64,000 nucleotides of DNA, from contig VNWV01000005.1 of assembly GCA_009801085.1 (NCBI GenBank), positions 682,001-746,000 on the forward strand, written 5' to 3'. A program made the position numbers and the translations under genes. The notes beneath the pieces are model-generated. The model saw nothing but the letters and a program-made list of their open reading frames with translations. It was not told the origin of the DNA and did not search any database. Shown here piece by piece: positions 35,262-44,876 of the stretch. How positions within the stretch are numbered: the first letter of the stretch is position 1; each line of letters starts with the position of its first letter. This DNA is from Lasiodiplodia sp. COLG20. Taxonomy: Eukaryota > Ascomycota > Dothideomycetes > Botryosphaeriales > Botryosphaeriaceae.

Positions 35262-35811
35262 GCTTTGCTGGTGTAAAATGCGAGAAAGAGGATGAGAAGA
35301 TGTTCCAGATGGAACAATGAACTGGCTGCTAGTAACTATGAAGCTCCCAGGGCGCCATATTGTTATGTCTTCCACAAAATTACCAATTCCGTTCAACAGT
35401 GACATATGCTCACCGAGGTTGGGGAGCGCCCCGCCATCCGGTTTCCCCTCTTTTCCTAAAACGGAAGTTCCGCTGAACGGGCTAGTATGCTTTGCATTAC
35501 AGGGGAAATCTACTACGATTGGTTCCCGCACGATCGCCGTCCTACCCCACCTAACGGAGTTACTGTTCTGAGAACCAGATGGTGGTACGACATGCTTATC
35601 CTGCACGCCTCTCGGAAAAGCGTTTGTTTTCACTGGCAATATTCTGATCAAATATCCTGGGATTGCCTCTCTTGGAGACTGGGCAGTGACGCCGCCGCTG
35701 ACGAGACCTGTAGTCTTAGTAATTACAAATCCTTCCAAGGGTTGTCTACAGCTTGGGGCGATAAAAATTCAGCGCTACCTGCCCATTCAGCATTGACGAC
35801 ATACCAATTCA
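35262..35811. other. divergent promoter region, dehydrogenase/aldolase
   Basis: Shared 550 bp upstream region. It carries a CGG-N5-CCG inverted triplet at 35462-35472. Confidence 0.5.
35462..35472. promoter_or_regulatory. candidate Zn2Cys6 site, CGG-N5-CCG
   Basis: CGGAAGTTCCG is an inverted CGG pair with near-perfect dyad symmetry inside a divergent promoter of the catabolic block. Zinc-cluster dimers commonly bind such sites. A related CGG-N4-CCG occurs at 38593-38602. Binding by the local regulator is inference. Confidence 0.35.
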
Positions 35812-36857
35812 ATGATGGCAGCACTAAGCCTTCAGGACAACAAAACCCTTCAGATTCTACGTGATGCAGCTCGCGGCCATTATGGGGTGCTAGCTGCCAT
35901 AGTGTATATCCAGCCCAAATACCTGAACAAGAAAGACAGTTTCTGATGGTTAGGCTTCAGGTACAATGTCGAGCATATCCTGGGCGTCGTCAGGGCTGCC
36001 GAACGAAAAAATTCGCCTCTGATAATCCAGCTTTTCCCTTGGGCAATCCACTTCTCGAACGGCATCCTCGTTCATACGGCTGCTCAAGCTGCCAAACAGG
36101 CGAGCGTGCCAATAGCTGTGCATCTTGATCACTGTCAGGACGAAAAGATGGTGAAAGAGGCCTGCGAGCTGCCCTTCGACTCAATCATGGTCGACATGTC
36201 GCACCACTCGAAGGCAGAAAACCTATCCAAGACAAGGGAATTGGTTGCATATTGCCATGCCAAGGGGAAGGCAACCGAAGCGGAACCTGGCCGAATTGAA
36301 GGGGGTGAGGATGGAATTTCGGACACAGCAGATCTGAGTGGAGAGATGACCACCTACGAAGAGGCGCAGGACTTTGTTGATACGGGTGTCGGCACCCTCG
36401 CTCCAGCAGTTGGAAACGTTCACGGGGAATATGGGCCGAGAGGGATTGTCCTTGAATGGGACAGGTTTGTTCATGCCATTTCCTGTGCTCCGTTCTCTAT
36501 TGAGCGCCCCAAGTGATCCTTGTCACTCTGGGAATCAAGAACAAGCTTCTTGTTTATCTTGCTGACTCTTGACGGTTCCGCAGACTAGCCAGAATCCATG
36601 AAATTGTCTCATCGAGAGGCGTCTTTGTTGCACTTCACGGTTTCAACAGATTTCCTGATGATCTGACACAGAGATTGATTGCAGCTGGCGTCACAAAGGT
36701 CAACGTTAATCGAGATGTCTTGGAGGGATACTACGGGCTCGTTGGGCAAAAGATCAACAAGATACTGTTTACTGAACTCCTTGAGGAAGGAGTTGAGGTG
36801 GTTGCAGAACGTACAAGTCACTATATGGACGTTGTACTTTCAAGTGGTAAAGCCTGA
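35812..36857 (+). CDS. class II (zinc) fructose-bisphosphate-aldolase-family protein
   Basis: Zinc-dependent aldolase of the FbaA/KbaY/GatY family, likely cleaving a phosphorylated ketose or keto-acid. Exons 35812-35903, 35961-36464 and 36584-36857 (introns 57 and 119 bp) give 289 aa, the normal length. Two consecutive ATGs open the frame; the first is used here. Splicing restores GVLAAIVYNVEHILGVVRAA. Metal and catalytic residues are visible in AVHLDHCQDE near 82, EAEPGRIEGGEDG near 138, GNVHGEYGPRG near 182 and FVALHGFN. The phosphate-binding KVNVNRDV is kept. The usual HGxSG/HGADP after the last histidine is HGFNRF, which may mark a different substrate from fructose-bisphosphate. The first 5' splice site is GTATAT. 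Confidence 0.88.
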
Positions 36858-37076
36858 GTGAGAGTATCAACCTCAGCCCTCTTTCCGGTTTCACAGCTTT
36901 ATCTGCATTCTTCAAAATTTACTTCCCCCTCTAATCGTGATGTTTGTGACTGCTGTTATCTTACTCAGCTGGCGGTAGAATCATGCGGTTACGATCATAT
37001 AACAAGGACGAGATTGACACTGGATATTCCACAATTCGATGAAGTATTGAGGTAACCTGCCGGGCATCCGTCACTT

Positions 37077-38263
37077 TTAAGCAGCAGCCCCCTCAAGCCC
37101 AACATACAACTTGTATCCAAACACGTCGCTTGGGTCGTTGAACCTTGCTTTCTGATCCATCTGCGCAATTTTGCTCAAATCTTCCTCATCAAGCGGGATA
37201 GAGTCGGCCTCCAAGTTTTCCCGAATCTGCCACTCTATCGTGCTTTTCGGAATCAAGCATCGGCCATTGACGACACCCCAGGCTAGAGCAATCTGAATGG
37301 GTGATTTCCCATATTTCTTAGCAATCTCCAGGAGGACAGGATGGTCGATCAGACGCGGCATTTTTGCTATGTCCTTGGCCCACTCCACGTTGCGGTAAAA
37401 TGCGTTGAGATTGCCGCTAGGGCTGAACTGTATGATCTTGATGCCCTTGGTCTCATGCCAATCGACAAAATCTTTTTGTTGCAAATACGGATGCATCTCC
37501 GTTTGGTGGATGGCCGGGACCTACCAGCTTGAAGATCAGCGGCAATGATCTTGTCTCGTCTTGCAGTTTCTTACCACGCTGCCTTCCTTCAAGATGCGCT
37601 CTATTTCAAGCTGGCTGAAGTTGGACACACCGATTGCCTTGACTTTGCCGGTATCGAGCAACTTCTCCATAGCCTTCCACGTGTCGACAAAATCAGTCGA
37701 ATCGGGAATGATCGTTCCGTCAGGCCGAGACGGCATCAAGTTAGGGCCACGCTTGAAGGCACAGGGGTAATGCATGAGGTAGAGGTCGACATAGTCAACA
37801 CCCAGGTCCCTGAGCGAATCTTCGAGGGCGGGCTCGACATCATCAGGGTGGTGGGCGTTGCACCAAAGCTTCGTCGTGATGAAGATCTCCTCACGTGGAA
37901 CCCCGCTCCGTCTGATGCCACGTCCCACTTGCTCTTCGGTGCCGTAGCTAAAGAACCATGACCGTTAGTTTGCAACATGCAGATAGGGCGATGAGGAAAG
38001 ACGGACTTGTGCGCCGTGTCGATGTGTCTGTAGCCGCATTTCAGAGCAGTGTAGACGGACATTTCCTGCTCGTCGGGGTCCTGGAAAGTTCCCAACCCAA
38101 TTGAAGGCACAACCTGTCCCGTGTTCAACGTGACAGTTCTGCGCGGGTACCGCCCTAAGCCAGACGCTGCAGTCGCCATTCCTCTCATGCCAAGCTTCTG
38201 AGACAGAGGTGGGGTGGCGATAAGTCTCGTTTGCACAATCGCGGGATTGGCAAGTCTGGACAT
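37077..38263 (-). CDS. aldo-keto reductase
   Basis: NADPH-dependent reductase of an aldehyde or ketose. Exons 38263-38007, 37947-37575 and 37520-37077 (introns 59 and 54 bp) give 357 aa; an in-frame ATG at 38290 would add nine residues. The catalytic tetrad is complete: Asp and Tyr in GYRHIDTAHNYGTEEQVG, Lys in ITTKLW, His in DLYLMHYP. The cofactor motif RCLIPKST is near the C-terminus. A basic, Ser/Leu-rich extension of about 45 residues precedes the usual start (RRTVTLNTGQVVPSIGLGTF) and looks like a mitochondrial presequence; this is a prediction by eye. The first 5' splice site is GTCCGT, atypical, yet the junction restores the conserved tyrosine. Confidence 0.88.
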
Positions 38264-38835
38264 GGTCCTGGTCCACTGAGCGGGCCGCATTTTCGTTGGA
38301 TTTGCTGTCGGATGTCGCGCGTCGTCAGCTGTTCGATCGAGTGTTGCTTGCAAGCTCGAAGTTTCCTGTTTATCGACGATGTCTGGAGACGTCGAATATT
38401 TGACGCCATCGCATGCGATAGGTGGCCCGCATAGCGTGGGGTATTCAGAAGACGATGCAGCTCTTTCCAAATGGGGCAGTGCGCAACATGCACCATTTCC
38501 GGGACCTGGTTTCGCGGGGTAACAGCATCCCCATATCAAACTAAGCCTAGCTTTTGGAGATAAAGGACACATGTTTGCTCGTTTTAGTGTGCCGGATTTC
38601 CGAATGGAGACCCGGTACGGAACTGGGGAACCCCACAGAACAGTGCCACATTTCCGGTAATACTGCATCTAGTAATAATGCCGATCATATCCCTTCATAC
38701 AAGCGACTTCGTAGCTTAAGAACTTCTAAAGAAAGTGAAACGGTAAAAGGGGATGCGATTCAATCTGCCACTGAAAAATTCAATCCCTCACGTCTACCTT
38801 GTACAGTCCTTTTCAAAGCTGTTCCAATCGCCAAA
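38264..38835. other. divergent intergenic region
   Basis: Between the aldo-keto reductase and the truncated SDR. It includes CGGATTTCCG at 38593-38602. No gene seen. Confidence 0.4.
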
Positions 38836-39084
38836 ATGTCGGATTCCTCTCTCAATCCCATGAATGGTGGACATTTTGTTCACAACAATGTCCGAAAGGT
38901 CGATGGCGATTCCATATTGCAAAGGTTGTCGCTGGAAAACAAAACGGCTATTGTTACCGGCGCAGGCGCTGGAATTGGGCACGCTATCGCCGTCGCATAT
39001 GCCGAGATGGGCTGCATCATCGCCATATGGTACAACAAGAACGAGCAAGCAGCGAAGAAAGAATGCGTTTCACTTGATGCTTAA
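38836..39084 (+). pseudogene. truncated short-chain dehydrogenase (N-terminal fragment)
   Basis: An 82-residue frame with a good SDR start: NPMNGGHFVHNN, RLSLENKTAIVTGAGAGIGHAIAVAYAEMG and AIWYNKNEQAAKK. The N-terminal block resembles fungal polyol or ketose reductases (sorbose/xylulose type, about 280 aa). The frame stops after the second strand. No NNAG, serine or YxxxK element was found in the 480 bp before the next gene, nor any intron that restores them. The rest of the gene is therefore lost. The intact SDR downstream is on the other strand and is not simply its missing half. Confidence 0.6.
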
Positions 39085-39562
39085 GTTCAGTGAGGTTTTG
39101 TGGTATTTTCGTATACTAAGCGCTATCATTGAGTTTTGCTTACAAAACGCAGAAAAGTTGCCGGTATGGTGGCTTCCAAGGCCGTCATAAATGAAGACGC
39201 GGGACTGAAACTCTGCATGAGACTCTGCGCTCAGTGAAGAGAAACGTCGTTGCGCGACTGAGTATAGGGCATAATGTTGAAGCGAGAGGTGCCGGAGCTA
39301 CACAGGACAACCGTCACTGGTCAACCGAACACCCAGCCGATGGACAACGCTGCACTCAGGGTGAGGGATCAGAGAGAGAAAAAAAAAAAGGCCAGAGTAT
39401 ATGACGGTTGCTGAACTAAGACTGATAACACTGAGCCAAAATGTTGTGATAGGGACAGAGTGCGACGGTTGGAATAAAGGTACAGCACGGAGTTCTCATG
39501 CACTATACTGTGGCGGGCAAGACTGAGATTGGTACATAACTCATGTATTCGGAGTCGTCGCC
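39085..39562. other. intergenic, decayed SDR 3' side
   Basis: Convergent region between the SDR fragment and the intact SDR. Contains an A-rich run near 39380. No coding content recognised. Confidence 0.35.
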
Positions 39563-40424
39563 TCACTGCAGGTTTACATACATGCCACCATCAACCAACA
39601 CCTGAGCTCCTGTCATGTAACCGCTAAGTTTCTCAGAAGCCAAGAAAACGGCTGGTCCTGCTATGTCTTGCGGCTTGCCCACTCCCATCGGAATACGCTG
39701 CTCGAGGTACTTCCGCTTCTCTTCGTTCTGCAGGTCGTCGTGTGATAGTGGAGTGTGAATGGTCCCTGGAAGCAAAGCATTACATCTGATCTTGTGCTTT
39801 GCCAATGCGACCGCCATCGACTGCATCATAGATAGTACGGCTGCCTTTGACGGGGTATAATGAGTTTGCAAACGTCCGCCCTGATGAGCGCTGATTGAAG
39901 AAATTCCAATGATGGAACCCCCGCGACCCTGCTTTACCATTTGATTGGCTGCTACCTGGCAAAAGTAGAACGCCCCATTAACGTTGACGCGGATTGTCTG
40001 GTCAAAGAGCTGCTTGTCAAGCCTAGGTATGATGCCGTCAGCACTACTTGCCTCGCCAGCTGTATCGGATAACTTACGTGAGAAACTTCGCCGGCTTGGC
40101 AATTCCAGCGTTTGCAACAGATATGTCCAATCCGCCCCATTTCTTGACTGCCGCGTCTATGAGCGCTTTGCTCGCCTCTGGGTTCGTCACATCGCCAGCG
40201 ACTTCAATGAGCTGTCCTGCTGGAGTCTCCTGAGTAGCAGCTTTGCGAAGATCCTCGGCTTCTTCAATCAGACTGAGCTTCTGCTGCTCATCACCGGGGA
40301 GGCCGAGATGGTTGACGGCTACGTTGGCACCCTGCCTGAGGTACTCGAGTGTGATGGCGCGACCGATCCTACTTGTGCCGCCAGTAATACAGGCTGTCTT
40401 TCCCTTCAGCAATCGCAAGGCCAT
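39563..40424 (-). CDS. short-chain dehydrogenase/reductase
   Basis: Classical NAD(P)-dependent SDR, likely acting on a sugar, polyol or sugar acid. Exons 40424-40078 and 40022-39563 (55 bp intron, GTAAGT...CCTAG) give 268 aa. The cofactor motif TGGTSRIGRAI, an acidic-side DVTN, NAG in ISVANAGIAKP, the catalytic serine in IIGISSISAHQGG and the YTPSKAAV tyrosine-lysine pair are all present. The PG-motif region is CNALLPGTIHTPL and the C-terminus YMTGAQVLVDGGMYVN. The ALRLLKGKTACITGG start and overall form resemble L-rhamnose or D-glucose 1-dehydrogenase-type fungal SDRs; no substrate is claimed. It is divergent from the lactonase gene (455 bp), which suggests shared control. Confidence 0.9.
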
Positions 40425-40879
40425 TTTTCGGGAGGGGGAGGAAGCGACACCCTGTGAAAAATATTAACGAAAATCGAAATAGATAGGGAGAAGAATGACA
40501 AGCTGGTTTGATATCCAGGGAGTGACTTGTTCCCAAGCAAGACGGTTTTGATTCTTGCTCGGCGTAGTCCTCTGAGCAACTACCCCATACTCCGGTTTTG
40601 GTGATACTTGATTTCCAGTGTAGAAACCCCCACAAGACATGCATCAATAGTTTGCGTCTAGCTTGGCGTATGCTCGATGTTTCCGAAATAGGTAACTCCG
40701 ACAGGAATTACCGTATGTAGAACTCGTGCGTGAAGATCATGCAACGTCGAAGCACCACAGTATACTGAACAAGTAATCGACAGCATTTCGCGTCAGTTTT
40801 ACAGCAGCTTTCTTCATATCTAAAGTCGGCTTCACACACTTACTCCGCACTTGTGTCCGACTGTGTCATCGGTTTCAAC
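40425..40879. other. divergent promoter region, SDR/lactonase
   Basis: Shared 455 bp upstream region of the SDR and the SMP-30 lactonase. No gene seen. Confidence 0.45.
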
Positions 40880-41928
40880 ATGGCCACGGAGAAGAGGGCA
40901 GATTCATCGTGGCGTGTTCACGACAAGGCCTTCCATCGCATCCAGGGCACAGACCCGTCACTGGACCTGTTGTTGACAGTCGACTCGTATCCCTTTGCCC
41001 ACGAAGCGGGAGTTTTCATCCCATCGACGAACGAGCTTTTCATCACGAGCAACCGGTTCCACGACGAAGATGGCAGCCAGAAGGTCCAGATATGCAAGGT
41101 CACCCTTGGGCCTCCTATATCTCTAGAAGAGATCCATTGTCCCGAGATCGCCATGGGAAATGGAGGGGTGAACTACGGAGAAGACATTCTTTTCTGCGCC
41201 CAAGGCTCGATGACCCAACCCAGCGGCTTATTCTCCATGTCTCGAACACCACCATACGCGGTCAAACCTATTTTGACCCATTTCCACGGCCGTCCCTTCA
41301 ACTCCGTGAATGATGCGGTTGTGAGCCAGGATGGCAGCATCTGGTTCACGGACCCTCCATATGGCCACAATCAGGGCTACAGACCACCGCCTACCTTACC
41401 CAGTCAGGTGTATCGCTTCGATCCGGCGACTGGGTCGATTCGCGCCATGGCCGATGGTTTTGGACGACCCAATGGCATATGCTTCTCGCCTGACGAAAGT
41501 GTCGTTTATGTTACGGATACCGATTTCGTCAATGGCAATGGCTCTACCGACGCGAGCAAAGCTTCTACCATGTCAGTTCTGAAATGTGATTTCAATGGTT
41601 CTCCATTCTGATCTGTCCTAGCTATGCTTTTGATGTAGCAAGTCGTCACGGCCAACCCTTCTTGATTAATCGACGATTATTCGCCTTCGCAGACAACGGT
41701 GTCCCAGACGGTATAAAGTGTGACATGGAAGGAAATGTCTATAGTGGCTGCGGAGACGGGGTCAATGTTTGGTCTCCCGGAGGAGCACTTTTAGGACGAA
41801 TCCTTATCAGCGGTGGAGCTGCAAATTTCTGCTTCGGGCGGGGTGGTGAGATGTTTATTCTCAACGAACACCGGCTGTGGAGGGCACAACTGAGTAGTTC
41901 AGTCAAAGGTGCACTCCTACGAATCTAA
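40880..41928 (+). CDS. SMP-30/gluconolactonase-family lactonase
   Basis: Beta-propeller lactonase that opens a sugar lactone to the aldonic acid. Exons 40880-41571 and 41622-41928 (50 bp intron, GTCAGT...CCTAG) give 332 aa. Metal-ligand positions of the family are visible: Glu in FAHEAGVFIP, Asn in FNSVNDAVVSQDGSIWFTD and Asp in VVYVTDTD. The repeats GRPNGICFSPDESVVYVTD and NGVPDGIKCDMEGNVYSGC are typical propeller blades. It has no signal peptide, so it is probably cytosolic. It pairs head-to-head with the SDR. A dehydrogenase that makes a lactone next to a lactonase is the usual order of non-phosphorylating sugar oxidation. Confidence 0.9.
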
Positions 41929-42173
41929 TGTGGCTTGAATAGCCTCCCAATTTCCGATGGTCGTGTTGAGCGTATTTCCTCTTCGGAAAGTGTCGCTAGG
42001 CAAAGGCTGGATGGCTTAATGTGATTATTGCCATCATCAGCATAGGAATCCTTTAGTTCAGGACGGGCGGTAAAGAACTGCTGGCCGAAGTATGCGGATA
42101 AAGTGAGGTTGAGCTTCAAGAAACTGCTGTCCATAAGCCTATGGTTCTATGCCTTCGTCGGGTTCACAAAGAC

Positions 42174-44876
42174 TTACCATGAAGGATCGATCGGCCTTGT
42201 CAGGTCCCTTCTTGCTGCGTCCGAAATACCGTCCGGCGGCTCATATGCGATAAGGTCAAGAGACGGTGGTCTTTCCTCACTCTGTAGAAGCGGGAATAAA
42301 GCTAATAAAGTCGGGTTCGCTGACATAAGGAGCAAGTGGAGGATCTTGCCGCGCTGGTGATACTGTTTGAAATCTTCCTCGGCCACCTGTCTGCTGACTC
42401 CCTGATTCATCACAGCATCCACGATTTCTTGTTTTACGATGACATCCATTCGGACCGGGCGCCTCGGCTCAGGGCGCGCTTTTGCTGAGATACTTGTATT
42501 GGTGAGGCGCTTTTTGTTGTTCCTCCGCTGATCTGTTGCTCTTTTGGTCTCAAGTTGTCTCTTCTGAACTATAGATTCAAAATGCTGGTAATACATTACT
42601 TGCTGGAATGCGAGCGTGTATTGAGCAACCCAAGATATAGTGCGGAGGGTGTTAATGGTATAGTGGAGTTGCAGTAGCATATGCATACCGCCGTTGTTGT
42701 CTTCGTCTGTTGTGACTGGCGGAGCCACGGCTGCTGCTGCCGCTGAGTCGGTCAAAAGTTGTTGCCTGATATTCAGGAGCAAAGATACATTGGCAATTTC
42801 GCAGATGCATTGCAACGTTCTTAGTACCTTTACGGCTGGCTGGGTAGTAGGGGCATTTTGGAGAGCTTGAAGGATAGCATCGGCATTGAAACCCCCACCT
42901 TGCGCGGCACGGAAAACGCAATCTCTCCAGTAGTTAATTTCCGGCCGAAGCACTTGACTGAGTGGATCTGCCGCAACTTCAGTTGATGCCTGAGAAGAGC
43001 TGTCGTTGTCCTCATCTGTTCTGCCGTCATCGTCTTCAATTTCGTTGTTGGCACTGATGAGTGATGCGTTACGCTTGCGAGGGTTTGTTAACCCGATAGC
43101 CATGTAGGAATGTAGTGTCTTGAAAGGGTCAGATGCGGACATATCTGCTTCCGTGGTCGGCATATTTAGGCTGACAAGTGCGTTTGACAATACATTGATG
43201 CTGTCGGTGCCTGGTGCTTTTGTCTTCTCGCACTCGTTACTGTCGTTCTCTTCTTGTTCCTCTCGCTCTTCGCCATCCCCGTCCTCTTCTTCTTGTTCTT
43301 CTTTTTCTTCCTCTCCCCCCTCATCTTCATGCCCGGTAGTGCCCTTACCCGCCCGAATTTCAAAGTGCTCAGCGGTGGGCGGATCGGTTTGTGCGCAGCC
43401 CTTTCCACAGAATCTATATCCATCAGGCGGTCCGGACCAGTCAGGCATGGCGAAATTGATTGCTTGGGCGTAATTCGCACCGGCATTGACGACTTGGTGG
43501 TAAGCGCCGGGCAGAGTGATAATCATCTCGCCAGCGCTGCAGGACACAATTTGGTACGGGATCATCCACTCATCAAGCAGCTTCGGAGAAAGAAGCGCGT
43601 TCAGGTGGCGTACAAACTGCGAGCAAGTGAGTGCCCGACGTGAGCCTTTTGCCAATTTCTTCTCCATCTTGGCCTCCAATGCTTCGAGATACTTGGGTGA
43701 GATTATCAACCATACTTTAGGCGCGCCAGCGAGGACGACGTTTGCGGATCCAAGAAATGCGTCTTCGACATGAATTCCAGTGGCAGACCGGGCTGCTGAG
43801 CTTATGTACTCGTACGCCGTGTGGACGCCAACAATCCTACCGGCAGTGCAGGTCAGCTGGTGGCCGCAGTGAACGTATGGCTCTGGCGGCAGTCCAGCAG
43901 AAGCTCTCCATTCGGGTGTGCATTCGGTGGGTATGACGAGATACGGTTTCTGAGTGCTTTCCGAGGCGTCCTCGACTGTGGAGCAGAAAAGGTCCCGCCC
44001 GTTCAGATCTGTTGTATCCTCGGCTACCTGCATATCCTCGAACGCGAAGTCTGAGACCAGGTGGCCGTCCTTTCTGGTAGCGATGAAAACGGAGCACACC
44101 CTTTTCTTGTGCCCATTCCAAGGTTTGAGGATGACGGCAGCAGATTGATGACCCCTGAGCTCGCTGACGGTGTAGCTGCTCATGACCATGTGGTCTACGC
44201 TGCCTAGCACATCTCGATCAAGGCGAACCTTACAGTATCCGAGATGTTTGCAGTCCGGGAAGCTCTCCAGAATTTTGTAAATGGTTGGCACAAATGCTTC
44301 CTTCATTTGCGCTAGCCCAAACTTGACAGGGCCATGGTAGAAACCAGGTGAGCTATCGGTTGCACTCGATTCAGCCGTTGTAAGGCTCTTGCGGAGCTGT
44401 TGTTCTCTATCAACGGCCCTGGACAACATGGCTAATTGGCGAGCAAGCGCGGCAATGCTCCGCTTGAGCTGAGGAAGCTGTTTCTTCAAGGCGGCGAGTT
44501 CCTCATCAGACGTGCGTGGTACGAGCTCTTGGGCGCGCGATAAGGCCTGGTCCAGCGGTTAACTAGCGGAAACCCCTCCTGCGCTGATCCGGTGGTTTTC
44601 TCATACCGCCAGCTCTGACGAGACTTGAGTCAAACTACCCTTTAGAGTTAGTAAATCGGTCGTAGTGTGGCGGGTTCTGCGCATAATCGAACGAATGTGC
44701 GAGTTTCGGGTGTGGTGTGGACGAATGGATGAGGTTGACGAGGCGGGGATGTGGTGTTGCCGAATCCGGTTTAGCGGCACAAGGTCAACAGGTTTTGAGC
44801 CTTGACCTTGTGCCACTAGTGTTTCTTCAGGACTAGCGTAGTGTCCCTTCCTCCGCGCTCCAGACTTATGCCACAT
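42174..44876 (-). CDS. JmjC-domain protein (putative Fe(II)/2-oxoglutarate demethylase or hydroxylase)
   Basis: Exons 44876-44607 and 44546-42174 (60 bp intron, GTATGA...ACCAG) give 880 aa. The first 64 residues may be leader, since a later in-frame ATG also exists. Residues 65-130 are predicted coiled coil (LAALKKQLPQLKRSIAALAR). The JmjC fold runs from about residue 290 to 470: iron ligands in GIHVEDAFLGSANVVL near 347 and GAYHQVVNAGANYAQAINFA near 439 form a HxE...H triad. FCGKGC follows, then a long Glu-rich tract and a helical C-terminal region. No PHD, JmjN or chromodomain is seen, so substrate and nuclear role are open. It borders the AT-rich gene desert. A 13-bp inverted repeat lies in exon 1. 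Confidence 0.82.
44776..44814. repeat. 13-bp perfect inverted repeat, 13-nt loop
   Basis: Arms GGCACAAGGTCAA (44776-44788) and TTGACCTTGTGCC (44802-44814) are perfect reverse complements. The repeat lies in the 5' exon of the JmjC gene and could form a hairpin in DNA or RNA or bind a dimeric protein. Confidence 0.8.
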
